This document shows positions 45,017 through 54,254 of a DNA stretch of 64,000 nucleotides, in pieces. The stretch is from Lewinellaceae bacterium (GTDB taxonomy: Bacteria; Bacteroidota; Bacteroidia; Chitinophagales; Saprospiraceae). The position numbers were made by a program, and so were the translations under genes. The DNA lies in the NCBI GenBank assembly GCA_020636405.1, contig JACJXW010000004.1, forward strand, positions 3,956,001 to 4,020,000, written 5' to 3'. The notes under the pieces were generated by a model. It worked only from the letters and a program-made list of their open reading frames with translations, had not been told where the DNA came from and searched no databases. Numbering within the stretch: the stretch's first letter is position 1; each line of letters begins with the position of its first letter.

Positions 45017-46093
45017 ATGCTTTCCAGATCTCTATTTTTTTTCCTGCTTCTTTTCTTTTCTCTCCAGGCTAACGCCCAGCAACAATACAAGGTGGGCATT
45101 ATCGGGTTTTACAACTTCGAGAACCTCTTCGACACCCTGGATGCGCCGGATGTCCGGGATGGGGAGTTCACTCCTTCGGGGAGCAATGCCTGGAATACGG
45201 AAAAATACCTGGAAAAACTCCAGAACCTGTCTAAGGTGGTTTCCGAACTGGGCGCCAGCCTGACCCCGGACGGCGTCTCGATACTGGGCGTATCGGAGGT
45301 CGAAAACCGCAAGGTGCTGGAGGATTTCGTCCAGCAGCCCCTCATCCGGAACCGGAACTACCAGATCGTACACCACGACTCGCCGGATGAACGGGGCATC
45401 GACGTTGCGCTCCTTTACAACCCCAAATACTTTACAGTATTGGGCACCAAGGCCATGCCGCTGCTGATCTACCGCGAGAATGGAGAACGGGATTTCACCC
45501 GCGATGTATTCCTGGTCTCCGGCCTTTACGACGGCGAGCCGATGCACATCATGGTCAACCACTGGCCGAGCCGCAGCGGCGGGGAGTCGGCCAGCCAGCC
45601 CTTCCGCAACGCCGCCGCCATGATCTGCAAAAATACAGCGGACTCCCTGATGCAGGAAGACCCCAACGCCAAGGTCATCATCATGGGCGACTTGAACGAC
45701 GACCCCATCAGCCCCAGCGTGAAAAAAGTCCTCAATGCCCAGCGGGATAAGGAGTCGGTAAGGAAGGGCGGGCTGTACAACCCCATGTACAACCTCTTTA
45801 AAAAAGGCATAGGAACATTGGCCTACCGCGATGCCTGGAGCCTGTTCGACCAGATACTGCTCAGCTACGGCTTTGTAAACGACAAGGCCGAAGGGTATAA
45901 ATACTACAAAGTGTTCATCCACAACGAACCTTACCTGCTTCAATCCAGCGGGCAGTATGCCGGCTATCCTTTCCGCAGCTATGGCGGGGGGGCCTACATG
46001 GGGGGATACAGCGACCACTTTGCGGTGTATGTGGCGGTGGTGAAGGAGGTAAGCTCCCAGCCCTCCTCAGCCCCCCCCAAGGGACAGAGGTGA
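45017..46093 (+). CDS. Secreted endonuclease/exonuclease/phosphatase-family hydrolase
   Basis: Mg2+-dependent phosphodiesterase fold with signal peptide MLSRSLFFFLLLFFSLQANAQ. The family motifs appear in order: NFENLFD (residues 33-39), SEVENRKVL with the metal-binding Glu near residue 96, RGIDVALLY, VNHWPSR, GDLNDDP and the catalytic SDHFAVYV near residue 332. Substrate classes include DNA, inositol phosphates and sphingomyelin; the sequence favours the nuclease-like group. It is transcribed away from the TonB receptor gene with 229 bases between them, and likely supplies oligonucleotides or phosphate to that receptor. Confidence 0.88.
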   Translation: MLSRSLFFFLLLFFSLQANAQQQYKVGIIGFYNFENLFDTLDAPDVRDGEFTPSGSNAWNTEKYLEKLQNLSKVVSELGASLTPDGVSILGVSEVENRKVLEDFVQQPLIRNRNYQIVHHDSPDERGIDVALLYNPKYFTVLGTKAMPLLIYRENGERDFTRDVFLVSGLYDGEPMHIMVNHWPSRSGGESASQPFRNAAAMICKNTADSLMQEDPNAKVIIMGDLNDDPISPSVKKVLNAQRDKESVRKGGLYNPMYNLFKKGIGTLAYRDAWSLFDQILLSYGFVNDKAEGYKYYKVFIHNEPYLLQSSGQYAGYPFRSYGGGAYMGGYSDHFAVYVAVVKEVSSQPSSAPPKGQR

Positions 46094-46111
46094 TTGGTTC
46101 TACTGATGTAA

Positions 46112-46196
46112 ACCGCAAAATATAAAATACCAAATGTAAAATGTAAAACGGGCTCCATGGAGCAGCCCCCGGTGAGCGACTTTTAAATTTTGCGGT
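46112..46196 (+). repeat. Palindromic element of 85 bp between nuclease and PIF1 genes
   Basis: ACCGCAAAATATAAAA (46112-46127) pairs with TTTTAAATTTTGCGGT (46181-46196), 14 of 16 positions, around a central GCTCCATGGAGC palindrome. AT-rich tandem AAATGTAAA repeats lie between. It may be a transcription terminator of the nuclease gene or a dispersed repeat. Confidence 0.42.
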
Positions 46197-46344
46197 TAAA
46201 AAATTTTGATGGAATAACAGGGGTTACTGAAAAGAATCCTGGGGGTAGGTTGTTGTACCCGGCTTCGGAAACTGGGAAATCTATATTGTTTTCATCTGCA
46301 GTACAATTTCCGTAATTTCAGGCCTAAATCTTACACACCACCCC

Positions 46345-47646
46345 ATGGCGATCGACAAAAAACCGCTGGAACTCAGCTCCGATTTCAAATACGCGCTCGA
46401 CCGCATCGAGAAGGAAGGGCGCAACCTCTTTATCACCGGACGGGCCGGCACCGGGAAATCCACCCTGCTGCAGCTCTTCCGCAATACCACCCGGAAGAAG
46501 GCCGTAGTGGTCGCCCCAACTGGTATTGCTGCTCTCAATGTAAAAGGGCAGACCATCCACTCTTTCTTTGGGTTCCCTCCCCGCCCATTGGCCGTTTCAG
46601 AGATCAAAAAGCGGCGCAACCGGCGGTTGTACCAGAATATGGAAGTACTGGTCATCGACGAAGTGTCCATGGTTCGGGCTGACCTGCTGGACAATATCGA
46701 CTGGTTCCTGCGCATTAACCGGGATATTCCCCTGCCCTTCGGCGGGCTGCAGGTGGTGTTCTTCGGCGACCTCTTCCAGTTACCGCCGGTAGTGGCCAAT
46801 GACCTGGAGGCCATGCGTTTCCAATCAGAGTATGAATCCCCCTATTTCTTCTCCGCACGCGTCATGCAGGAAGGTGGTTTTGACCTGGAAAAGATGGAGC
46901 TGCGCAAGGTCTACCGGCAGGAGAACCGCCACTTCCTCCGCCTGCTGGAAGCGGTACGCCTCAACCGGGCCGACTACGACGACCTGGAAGACCTCAACCG
47001 CCGCTGTCTGCCCCATTTCGAACCGGAGGATTTCTACATCACCCTCTCCGCCCGCAATGCTCGGGTAGACGCCATCAATGACAAAGAACTGGCCCAGATC
47101 CCCCTGCCGGAAAGGATATACCTGGCAGACATAACCGGCGATTTCAACCCCAAGCTCTACCCTACCGACCCGGCGCTGCGGCTCAAGCTCGGCGCCCAGG
47201 TCATGTTCCTGAAAAATGACCCGGATAAACAATTTGTAAATGGCACCATCGGCATGGTAGCCGATATGGCCGACGAGACGATCACCGTAACAATAGAGGA
47301 AGACAACGGGCAACCCCGCCGCATCGAAGTAGGGAAGATGGAATGGGAGATCCTGCGGTATAAGCCCAGCCTTACCGAATCTGACAAGATCGAAACGGAA
47401 ACGATCGGTACCTTCCGGCAGTTTCCCGTAAAACTGGCCTGGGCCATCACGATACATAAATCTCAGGGAAAAACCTTCGACAAGGCGATCATCGACATGG
47501 GGCGCGGCGCTTTTGAGCACGGCCAGGCCTACGTGGCGCTCAGCCGCTGCCGCAGCCTGGAGGGCATCGTGCTGCGGCAGCCCATCCGTATGGAGGATAT
47601 CATTACGGATGAAAAAGTAGTGGAGTACTATGAATCTCACTTTTAA
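46345..47646 (+). CDS. PIF1/RecD-like SF1 helicase
   Basis: ATP-dependent 5'-3' helicase of the Pif1/RecD2 type. Walker A is GRAGTGKST at residues 32-40, Walker B is VIDEVSM, motif III is GDLFQLPPV, and the C-terminal AITIHKSQGKTFD and YVALSRCRSL motifs complete the superfamily 1 set. There is a DUF-like OB insertion between (FNPKLYPTDPALRLKLGAQVMFLKND). At 433 residues it is a compact Pif1 form common in Bacteroidota. The role is likely in replication fork or G-quadruplex processing; partner genes nearby do not narrow it. The start ATG at 46345 fits the family. Confidence 0.9.
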   Translation: MAIDKKPLELSSDFKYALDRIEKEGRNLFITGRAGTGKSTLLQLFRNTTRKKAVVVAPTGIAALNVKGQTIHSFFGFPPRPLAVSEIKKRRNRRLYQNMEVLVIDEVSMVRADLLDNIDWFLRINRDIPLPFGGLQVVFFGDLFQLPPVVANDLEAMRFQSEYESPYFFSARVMQEGGFDLEKMELRKVYRQENRHFLRLLEAVRLNRADYDDLEDLNRRCLPHFEPEDFYITLSARNARVDAINDKELAQIPLPERIYLADITGDFNPKLYPTDPALRLKLGAQVMFLKNDPDKQFVNGTIGMVADMADETITVTIEEDNGQPRRIEVGKMEWEILRYKPSLTESDKIETETIGTFRQFPVKLAWAITIHKSQGKTFDKAIIDMGRGAFEHGQAYVALSRCRSLEGIVLRQPIRMEDIITDEKVVEYYESHF

Positions 47647-47704
47647 CAAGAAGTTGCTCGAAAAAGAACCTTTCCGGCCGTTTTTCCGTCAATATAGGTG
47701 AGCA

Positions 47705-47735
47705 TTAGAATAATGGCAGATTTGCCCTACATTTG
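47705..47735 (+). promoter_or_regulatory. Promoter for the DUF4230 gene
   Basis: TTAG (47705-47708), 19-base spacer, TACATTTG (47728-47735). The -7 box is exact, the -33 box is one base off. The ATG is 23 bases downstream. Confidence 0.55.
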
Positions 47736-47758
47736 AACAAAGCCAATAAAAGAAGTAT

Positions 47759-48979
47759 ATGGCACAAAGAAATTATTCCAGCCCGAACCCAACCAGGTCA
47801 AGAAATACCCTGCGCGCCTTTTTGCTGATCGTAGCCCTAAGCCTCATCAGTATAATAATATATAAAAAGTTCGTCTCCCCTCCCGGATATTCGAACATAC
47901 CCAAGGAATTGCAACTCAACTACGTACCCTCCGACTATCAGATCAACATCAACGAGGAAGACGCCCTGGCCATCCTCTCCAACCCCCATCGCTACCGCAA
48001 GGAATTCAACAACCTGGTGTATGATATCAATATGTCGATTCTGTACCATGTAGCCAACCGCATGAACCTCAGCGCGGAGGATAAAGGCAAGCTACAGGGC
48101 GAATACGAAAAACACCACCCCTACCTGCGCAACCTCTATTTCCACGATTTTGTAGCGCTGAAGGATACTACATCTCAATTGTATCAGACCTGGTACGACA
48201 ACGAAGGCTCCAACGCCATCGACGTGTTGCGCGAAGTGGCTTCCAAGTATACCTGTTTTCTGGTCACCCAGATCATGACCACGCTGGTACCCACCCAGGG
48301 AGGAAGCATCTATGCCAAGGGCCAAAGCGTGGATACGCCATGCGGGGTGGCCATGCAGGAAGCCCTCAACCCGCTGATGAAACGCCTGGAGGAACGGGCA
48401 GCCATCGATGACTTCAGCCGCTCGCGGGGCCTGCTGCAGGAAAAAGTGGAAAAGGCGATCGCCGAACTGGCCACTATGGAAGTAAGAGATAAGAAAGGGC
48501 TGAATAAACAGCTACAAACCAGGGTTTTAGGCTTTGCAGTCTCCTCTTCGGATATAGAGGTTTCCGCCATCAGCATCCTCAAGGTCGGGTTCCGGCTCAA
48601 TGAATATTTCGATATCAGCCTGAATTCCAAACAGGGTATTGTCACCATTACCCTGCCGGAACCTACTATCCTGTCGCACGAAGTTTACCCCAAGATCGAC
48701 AAGCTGGACATCGGCTGGCTCCGCGAAGTCCAGGGGGTGGACCTCAACAAGAACTTCAACGCCCTACGCACCGAATTCCGCCGGGAAGCGCTGGAAAGCG
48801 ACATTATGGACAAGGCACGGGCAAATGCCATCGAGCTGATGAACACCATGTTCACTCCCGCCATCAAGGGATTAAACAACCGCTACAACCTCCGGGTACA
48901 ATTCCGGCAAATGGCAGACTCCCAGGAGTTCAGCCCCGAAAATGCTTCAACGACCTACGATTACGAAAACAGGAATTAA
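47759..48979 (+). CDS. DUF4230-domain membrane-anchored protein
   Basis: One membrane helix near the N-terminus (AFLLIVALSLISIIIY, residues 20-35) after a basic Ser/Asn-rich head. The first half of the outside part (60-260) is helical and matches nothing I know; the second half (about 275-380) has the DUF4230 layout: VGFRLNEYFDISL, TITLPEPTIL, IDKLDIGW, then the Ala-rich helix ARANAIELMNTM. DUF4230 proteins are common in Bacteria but unassigned. Own promoter; separate from the helicase gene. Likely a bitopic envelope protein facing the periplasm. Confidence 0.78.
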   Translation: MAQRNYSSPNPTRSRNTLRAFLLIVALSLISIIIYKKFVSPPGYSNIPKELQLNYVPSDYQININEEDALAILSNPHRYRKEFNNLVYDINMSILYHVANRMNLSAEDKGKLQGEYEKHHPYLRNLYFHDFVALKDTTSQLYQTWYDNEGSNAIDVLREVASKYTCFLVTQIMTTLVPTQGGSIYAKGQSVDTPCGVAMQEALNPLMKRLEERAAIDDFSRSRGLLQEKVEKAIAELATMEVRDKKGLNKQLQTRVLGFAVSSSDIEVSAISILKVGFRLNEYFDISLNSKQGIVTITLPEPTILSHEVYPKIDKLDIGWLREVQGVDLNKNFNALRTEFRREALESDIMDKARANAIELMNTMFTPAIKGLNNRYNLRVQFRQMADSQEFSPENASTTYDYENRN

Positions 48980-49081
48980 AAGTTTGGCGGGAAAATTTAT
49001 CCGGTAAAAAAGCCGGAACCGGGAGAGGTAATACTTGTTCACTGGAAGGGCAGGCACTTATCTAAACTAAGTCTAAATTAA

Positions 49082-49113
49082 TTTGTTGAAATGCTGGCTT
49101 ATCCTTAATTTCG
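49082..49113 (+). promoter_or_regulatory. Promoter for the NarL-type regulator gene
   Basis: TTTG (49082-49085), spacer 20, TAATTTCG (49106-49113), one base off TAnnTTTG. The chosen ATG (49140) lies 26 bases downstream, and the alternative in-frame ATG at 49083 would overlap the promoter. Confidence 0.52.
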
Positions 49114-49139
49114 CAAAGCAATCACTTCATATAAGACCC

Positions 49140-49802
49140 ATGTGGCCAATTTCTGTCATTCTTGCTGATTCTCAATATCTTACCCGGTTGGGGCTTAAGC
49201 ATTTGCTTCGGGGTAAAGAACAATTCAAGGTGGTTGCCGAAGCCACAAGAGAGCACCAACTCCTCGAACAGGTCAGGGCCCATGCACCACAGGTAATCAT
49301 TCTGGACTACAACCAGCCGGAAAATTTCAGCCAGGCTACCATAGAGGCCATTAAACGCACTTCGCCTCAGGCCAACATCCTAATTATCAGTGCGGATAAC
49401 AACAAGGAGAACATATACAACATCCTGGAGTTGGGTGTGAACAGCTTTCTGACCAAGGCTTGCGAAGAGGGAGAGATCATAGATGCTATCAATGCCACGG
49501 CAAAAGGAGAAAAGTTCTTCTGTTCCAAGGTATTGGAGTTTCTGCTGGAAAAAAGTTTTTCTAAGAACAATGACACCTGTCAGGCTACTCCCCTGACCCC
49601 CAGAGAGGTGGAGATCGTACAACTGATCGCCCAGGGCCTGATCGCCAAAGAAATAGCCGGCCGGCTCAACCTAAGCACACACACCATTTATACTCACCGA
49701 AAAAATATTATGAAGAAACTCCAGCTCAGCACTGCTTCCGAGCTGGTGCTGTACGCCGTCCAGATGGGATGGGTTAAAAACGAAAGGCCTTCCCCCCAAT
49801 AG
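49140..49802 (+). CDS. NarL/FixJ-family response regulator (LuxR HTH)
   Basis: Two-domain transcription regulator. The receiver domain has the phospho-acceptor Asp56 (IILDYNQP), the acidic residue Asp10 and Lys106 (FLTKA); its second acidic residue is replaced (ILADSQ), which makes its Mg site incomplete. The LuxR-type HTH follows at residues 155-215, with LTPREVEIVQLIAQG and the recognition helix TIYTHRKNIMKKL. No histidine kinase lies near, so the partner is unlinked. The start at 49140 fits the receiver start and lies past the promoter. Confidence 0.86.
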   Translation: MWPISVILADSQYLTRLGLKHLLRGKEQFKVVAEATREHQLLEQVRAHAPQVIILDYNQPENFSQATIEAIKRTSPQANILIISADNNKENIYNILELGVNSFLTKACEEGEIIDAINATAKGEKFFCSKVLEFLLEKSFSKNNDTCQATPLTPREVEIVQLIAQGLIAKEIAGRLNLSTHTIYTHRKNIMKKLQLSTASELVLYAVQMGWVKNERPSPQ

Positions 49803-49988
49803 AATGAACAGGATCGTGCAATCTTTTTGTTGTATCATCCGTTTAACGAATATGTCAGGATGCCCTGATTCGGTGGCAACGATGCGGTGAACTTGCATAA
49901 GTTACTGATTTCATTTACCTTACTCAGGTTTCGGGCCGGTTGGCCCGGCTTCCGAAATATGTCCTGCATGCTAATAAATTGATCTGTC

Positions 49989-51986
49989 ATGAAAAAAATC
50001 GTTCTGGCAATTTTCTCAACGCTCCTTTTCAGTGCCGTTGCACACACTGCCAGCCTCTACATCCTTTATGACCCGTCCTGTATGGACCGCCTTGAGTACG
50101 TCGCCCTTAATGGCGATAATAAAAATGACTATGTGGTTTACCACGTCAACACCAGCCCAGGCGTAAAGGTAGTTTTAGAGGTAGGCACTGAAAGCACTAC
50201 CCCTCAGGACTTCCCACCGGCTCAGGTGATCAAATGCAACAATGCGGTGTTTGACGAAAAACTGGTCAATGCGATCAACAGCAATATCGAAAGGGTATTT
50301 ATGGTCGTCCGAAAGGGAGAAAACCGGTATTTTATCTCACCGATCACCTTCGCCGCCCGCTTCCTTCGTGCCAATGATTACATTTTATACGATTCCCCCA
50401 AATACCGCTTCCAGTTCGATACACAGCTGGGGACCATCGGGGAAAACATCGCCTATAAAAACCCCAATACAGAGGTCTATTTTGATGGTATGCTGGAAAA
50501 CGAATGCTCCGGAACCTTGCTGTTCCTGCAGAAAGCTGAATTCGCCGGCAACCCGCACACCAATATAGAATTGATCCCGGAAGTGGGGATTGTGGAAGAA
50601 CGCAGCGGCATCAATGCAGCAGATGCCATGCGCAACGTCCTCCGCCTCGAAAAAGTCAACGGTAAAAAGCTGGACCGATACCTTCGCCAACTGTGCAAAG
50701 GCATTACCGAACCGGATGAACCGGAGGTGGCAGCCGAAACCGGCGGCCAACCCGTTGAGGAGTTTTCAAAAACAGAAAAACAAGCAGAACCGGCACTGAT
50801 CCCCCGGGGAGAACCTGCAACTCCTGCCGCCCCTGCCGGACAGGGCAGCGCCGAATTTCACACCGTAAAGAAGGGGGAAACCCTCTACCGGGTCTCCAAG
50901 CAATACAACGTTTCCGTTGAACAACTCAAGGCGTGGAATAAAAAGGGGAAATCCAATACCATTTTGGTTGGGGAAAAACTAAGAGTTACGCCGCCGGTAG
51001 CGGAGCGCACACCAGCGGTTGAAGGGCAGATCCAAACCTTAGGCGGGCCCCTCGGCTATGAAAAAGTAAGCACACCCTCGACCCAACAACCGGCAGTGAC
51101 TGCCCTGGCGGCAAAAGGAGGAGGAGGAGGGGTTGCGGCCGACAATTATCATATTGTCCGGCCCGGAGAGACCGTGGCCTCCATTGCACTGCGTTACGGC
51201 TATACAGAGCCACGGTTTCGGGAATTCAATAACCTGGGGCAAAATGAGGTGGCCAAGATCGGCATGCCGCTGAAAACCACGGACTGCGAATGCCCCCCCA
51301 CCCCAACCGCTCCCTTAATCACCACCAAAGGGCAGGAAACGACAGCCCCGGATTATGGCCTCACGGATTACAATACAGCCGAGCCCCGGATCAGCACCCG
51401 GTATTATCAGTCGGGCCTGCCTCAGCAACCGGCAGCCAGCACAACAACTTCAACTACGACAACAGCTACCAGCAGCCCGGCAGAATCATTCTATAATGAT
51501 GACCTGAGCAGAAGCAGCGCAAGGCCCGCCCCGCAATACGATTACCTCAATACGCCTCTTTTCCTGGACCGCCCGAGCTCGCCTCCACCGGCGAATACGG
51601 CCACAGCAGCCAGTACCATAAATCCTCAGGCAAGTACCCCTGCTGTTAACCAGGGCCGACAGTATAGCCCGGAAGGAGATTTTTACAGCATTACCGGGCA
51701 GCGCATTGACAGCGGCAACACTACCTCAACGGCAGCGGCCACCGGAAAAGGCATTATTTCGAGCAGCTTCTCCAGCCGCGCGCCGGTGGGAGGAGGCGTC
51801 GTTCAGGAGTACGAAAACCGCCCACAGGCAACGAACCAACCCCGCAACTTTTACGTGGTACAAGAAGGCGATACCCTATTCAGCATTGCCCGCCGGTACA
51901 GCATGACGGTGGAACGCCTTCGGGAGATCAACAACCTGGGGTCCAATGAGGTGATTATCCCCTATCAAAAGATATACCTCAATTAA
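49989..51986 (+). CDS. Secreted LysM-repeat protein
   Basis: A signal peptide (residues 1-20, ending AVAHTA) is followed by an unknown 270-residue beta-rich domain, then three LysM peptidoglycan-binding motifs at about 290, 386 and 620 (FHTVKKGETLYRVSKQYNV, YHIVRPGETVASIA, FYVVQEGDTLFSIARRYSM), separated by low-complexity linkers rich in Thr, Ser, Pro and Ala. It probably binds cell wall or is an amidase-like partner, but no catalytic domain is present. It lies after the response regulator with 186 bases between and may be its target; this is inference. A strong terminator follows. Confidence 0.82.
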   Translation: MKKIVLAIFSTLLFSAVAHTASLYILYDPSCMDRLEYVALNGDNKNDYVVYHVNTSPGVKVVLEVGTESTTPQDFPPAQVIKCNNAVFDEKLVNAINSNIERVFMVVRKGENRYFISPITFAARFLRANDYILYDSPKYRFQFDTQLGTIGENIAYKNPNTEVYFDGMLENECSGTLLFLQKAEFAGNPHTNIELIPEVGIVEERSGINAADAMRNVLRLEKVNGKKLDRYLRQLCKGITEPDEPEVAAETGGQPVEEFSKTEKQAEPALIPRGEPATPAAPAGQGSAEFHTVKKGETLYRVSKQYNVSVEQLKAWNKKGKSNTILVGEKLRVTPPVAERTPAVEGQIQTLGGPLGYEKVSTPSTQQPAVTALAAKGGGGGVAADNYHIVRPGETVASIALRYGYTEPRFREFNNLGQNEVAKIGMPLKTTDCECPPTPTAPLITTKGQETTAPDYGLTDYNTAEPRISTRYYQSGLPQQPAASTTTSTTTTATSSPAESFYNDDLSRSSARPAPQYDYLNTPLFLDRPSSPPPANTATAASTINPQASTPAVNQGRQYSPEGDFYSITGQRIDSGNTTSTAAATGKGIISSSFSSRAPVGGGVVQEYENRPQATNQPRNFYVVQEGDTLFSIARRYSMTVERLREINNLGSNEVIIPYQKIYLN

Positions 51987-51996
51987 GTGCCCCTTT

Positions 51997-52045
51997 AAAA
52001 ATAAGTTCACCGCCCGGTATTGTGCTCGGCGGTGAACTTATTTTT
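51997..52045 (+). terminator. Terminator after the LysM gene
   Basis: AAAAATAAGTTCACCG pairs with CGGTGAACTTATTTTT, a perfect 16-base stem with T-run built in. It starts 10 bases past the LysM stop. Confidence 0.85.
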
Positions 52046-52072
52046 AATCACATTAAAAGCGAAAAACGCAAC

Positions 52073-53164
52073 ATGGGTTTGCTGATCTTTTTTTTCCTGC
52101 TCTCCATTTGTTTTTCTTTTCTTTGTTCAGTTTGGGAAGCCGTACTCTTGAGTGTCACCCCATCCTTTGTTGAGATCCAGAACAAGCAGGGTACCCGTAC
52201 AGGAAGGCTCCTCAAGCAATTCAAAGATGACGTCGACCGGCCCCTGTCGGCCATACTCACGCTCAACACCATTGCACATACGCTGGGAGCAATCGGAGTT
52301 GGCGCACAGGCAGGAAGAGTATTCGGTGAGAACCATCTGATTATAGCCGGAATAGAGCTGCCGCTTTCGATCGAGGCATTCATTGGTGCAGTAATGACGC
52401 TGGCCATCCTTATCCTTTCAGAGATCATTCCCAAAACATTGGGCGCCAATTACTGGGAACAGCTGTCCAGTTTTACTGCCGGGTCCATCAATATTCTCAT
52501 TTATTGTCTGCTTCCACTGGTATGGGTCAGCCAATTCATTACAAAAAAAATGAAGAAGGACAAATCCAGAAGTGTCCTAAGCCGGGCTGATTTCACTGCA
52601 ATGGCGGAAATCGGAGAAAAAGAAGGGATCTTCAGAACCAGTGAATTCAGGATCATCCAAAACCTCATGCGGTTGAATACCATCCGGGCGAAGGACATCA
52701 TGACGCCCAGGCCAGTAGTCAAAGCAGCAGACCAGGAAAGAGCCATTGCCAGTTTTTATCAGGCCAACCAACAGCTTCAGTTTTCCCGGATCCCTGTCTA
52801 CAAGGATTCCAAAGACCACATTAATGGATTTGTTCTCAAGGATGAGGTCCTGGGTAATATCATCCAGGGACATGGCAATCGCCCGTTGAAAGACATCATG
52901 AGAGAGATCCTGATCGTCAATGAACAAATGGCACTGCCGGGCCTTTTCAACCGCCTGATCGAAAAAAGGGAACACATAGCCCTGGTCGTTGACGAATTCG
53001 GAGGCATGGCCGGGATTATCACCATGGAGGATATCATCGAAACGCTCCTCGGGCTGGAAATCGTCGACGAACAAGACAACATCGAGGACATGCAATCACT
53101 GGCCAGGGAGAATTGGGAAAAACGGGCGCGCCTTCTCGGACTGATCGACGAACAAAAAAAGTAG
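52073..53164 (+). CDS. CNNM/CorC-family membrane protein with CBS pair
   Basis: Three to four membrane helices of the DUF21/CNNM domain (from residue 1, LLIFFFLLSICFSFLC, up to about residue 165), then a CBS pair at about 200-330 with IMTPRPVV and VDEFGGMAGIITMEDIIE, the family signature. The C-terminus is short and lacks the usual CorC/HlyC transporter-associated domain. Such proteins affect Mg2+/Co2+ efflux. The ATG at 52073 is chosen since the upstream ATG-like start lies in the LysM gene's terminator. Convergent with the PfkB gene. Confidence 0.88.
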   Translation: MGLLIFFFLLSICFSFLCSVWEAVLLSVTPSFVEIQNKQGTRTGRLLKQFKDDVDRPLSAILTLNTIAHTLGAIGVGAQAGRVFGENHLIIAGIELPLSIEAFIGAVMTLAILILSEIIPKTLGANYWEQLSSFTAGSINILIYCLLPLVWVSQFITKKMKKDKSRSVLSRADFTAMAEIGEKEGIFRTSEFRIIQNLMRLNTIRAKDIMTPRPVVKAADQERAIASFYQANQQLQFSRIPVYKDSKDHINGFVLKDEVLGNIIQGHGNRPLKDIMREILIVNEQMALPGLFNRLIEKREHIALVVDEFGGMAGIITMEDIIETLLGLEIVDEQDNIEDMQSLARENWEKRARLLGLIDEQKK

Positions 53165-53178
53165 GTGGGGCCTTGTCT

Positions 53179-54120
53179 TTAAAAATCGATGTATACTTCC
53201 TCTTTCGGTACCCGGTTGGGTAACGGCCCGAAGTGTCCCAGTTTCAGTTCCGCCATACGGCGGCCTGCTTTGGCCCGGTTGGCCAGCGTTTGTCCGTCGA
53301 GCCAGGCGGTAAGGTAGCCCGACCAGAAAGCATCGCCGGCGCCAGTTGTGTCTTTCACTTCAACTTTACGCGAAGGGAGGAAAATCCGTTCATCCGCATT
53401 GGCCACAAAACACCCTTCACTCCCCATGGTAATGCAGGCATCAGACGCGCCCAGGCGCAGGAAATGATCCGCAGCCTCTTCCGGATCTTCAAGTTTAGTG
53501 CCATATAAACGCTCCCAGTCTACTTCGCTGACTTTTACCAAAGCGCCATAGCTGCAATATTCGGCGACCAATGTCCGGGCCTGATGCTGGTCTTTCCAGA
53601 TCTTTTGGGCATAATTGGCATCTATACTCAATTGGCAACCTTTCTTAACAGCTGCCCGGGCAGCCCTCATAATGGCCCCCTGTGCCGGTTCTTTACTCAA
53701 TGCGAAGCAGGTAGTGTGAAAAAGCGCGATGTCCCCGAACATACCGGCGGGAAATTGCGCATCGATGATCTCACAGTCCGCCCCCCGGTAAGCTTCGAAA
53801 TTGGAAACTGTACGGGAACGCGTTACCAGGATAAGGGTTGTAGGTACGTCGGCCATACGTACATTTTCACATTCCACACCAACACTTTTAACGCAATTGA
53901 GCAAGTAGCGGCCCATATCGTCATTACCTAAAGAAGCCAGTAGCATAGCATTATTTCCAAGACGCGCCATGTTCATACACATATTCGCCGGGCTGCCTCC
54001 CAAAAGGCGTTTGAAATTCTGTACCTCATCCAGGTTATCGGCAAAATCGGAGGAAATGAAATCGATCAGCAATTCCCCGACTGCTAAAATGTCGTATTTT
54101 TTGTCGCGCCTACCTGCCAT
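53179..54120 (-). CDS. PfkB-family kinase, fructokinase-like
   Basis: The 313-residue ribokinase-fold kinase begins with ILAVGELLIDFIS and has the Gly-Gly substrate segment LGGSPANMCMNMARLG near residue 40 and the signature DTTGAGDAFWSGY near 265, with the catalytic Asp. The first signature is closer to fructokinases than to adenosine kinases. Start codon is ATG at 54120; an upstream TTG (54129) is possible. It is convergent with the CNNM gene and divergent from glpD, near GH31; together they suggest a sugar and glycerol utilisation patch. Confidence 0.86.
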   Translation of the reverse strand: MAGRRDKKYDILAVGELLIDFISSDFADNLDEVQNFKRLLGGSPANMCMNMARLGNNAMLLASLGNDDMGRYLLNCVKSVGVECENVRMADVPTTLILVTRSRTVSNFEAYRGADCEIIDAQFPAGMFGDIALFHTTCFALSKEPAQGAIMRAARAAVKKGCQLSIDANYAQKIWKDQHQARTLVAEYCSYGALVKVSEVDWERLYGTKLEDPEEAADHFLRLGASDACITMGSEGCFVANADERIFLPSRKVEVKDTTGAGDAFWSGYLTAWLDGQTLANRAKAGRRMAELKLGHFGPLPNRVPKEEVYIDF

Positions 54121-54254
54121 TGCAAACAATTTTTGGTTTGTCGGTTTATAATAATTGGAGTATTTAACCCTCTTATTGTATTTCTAACACAAAGTGCTTA
54201 AATTCTAGCCTCTGAAAATTAGCAGAATTTTTGTCAAAAACAAATTTCGTTTGC

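Noticed and set aside
45032..46018. Minus-strand ORF of 328 codons opposite the nuclease gene
   Set aside because: Shadow of the EEP hydrolase, whose motifs are complete on the plus strand.
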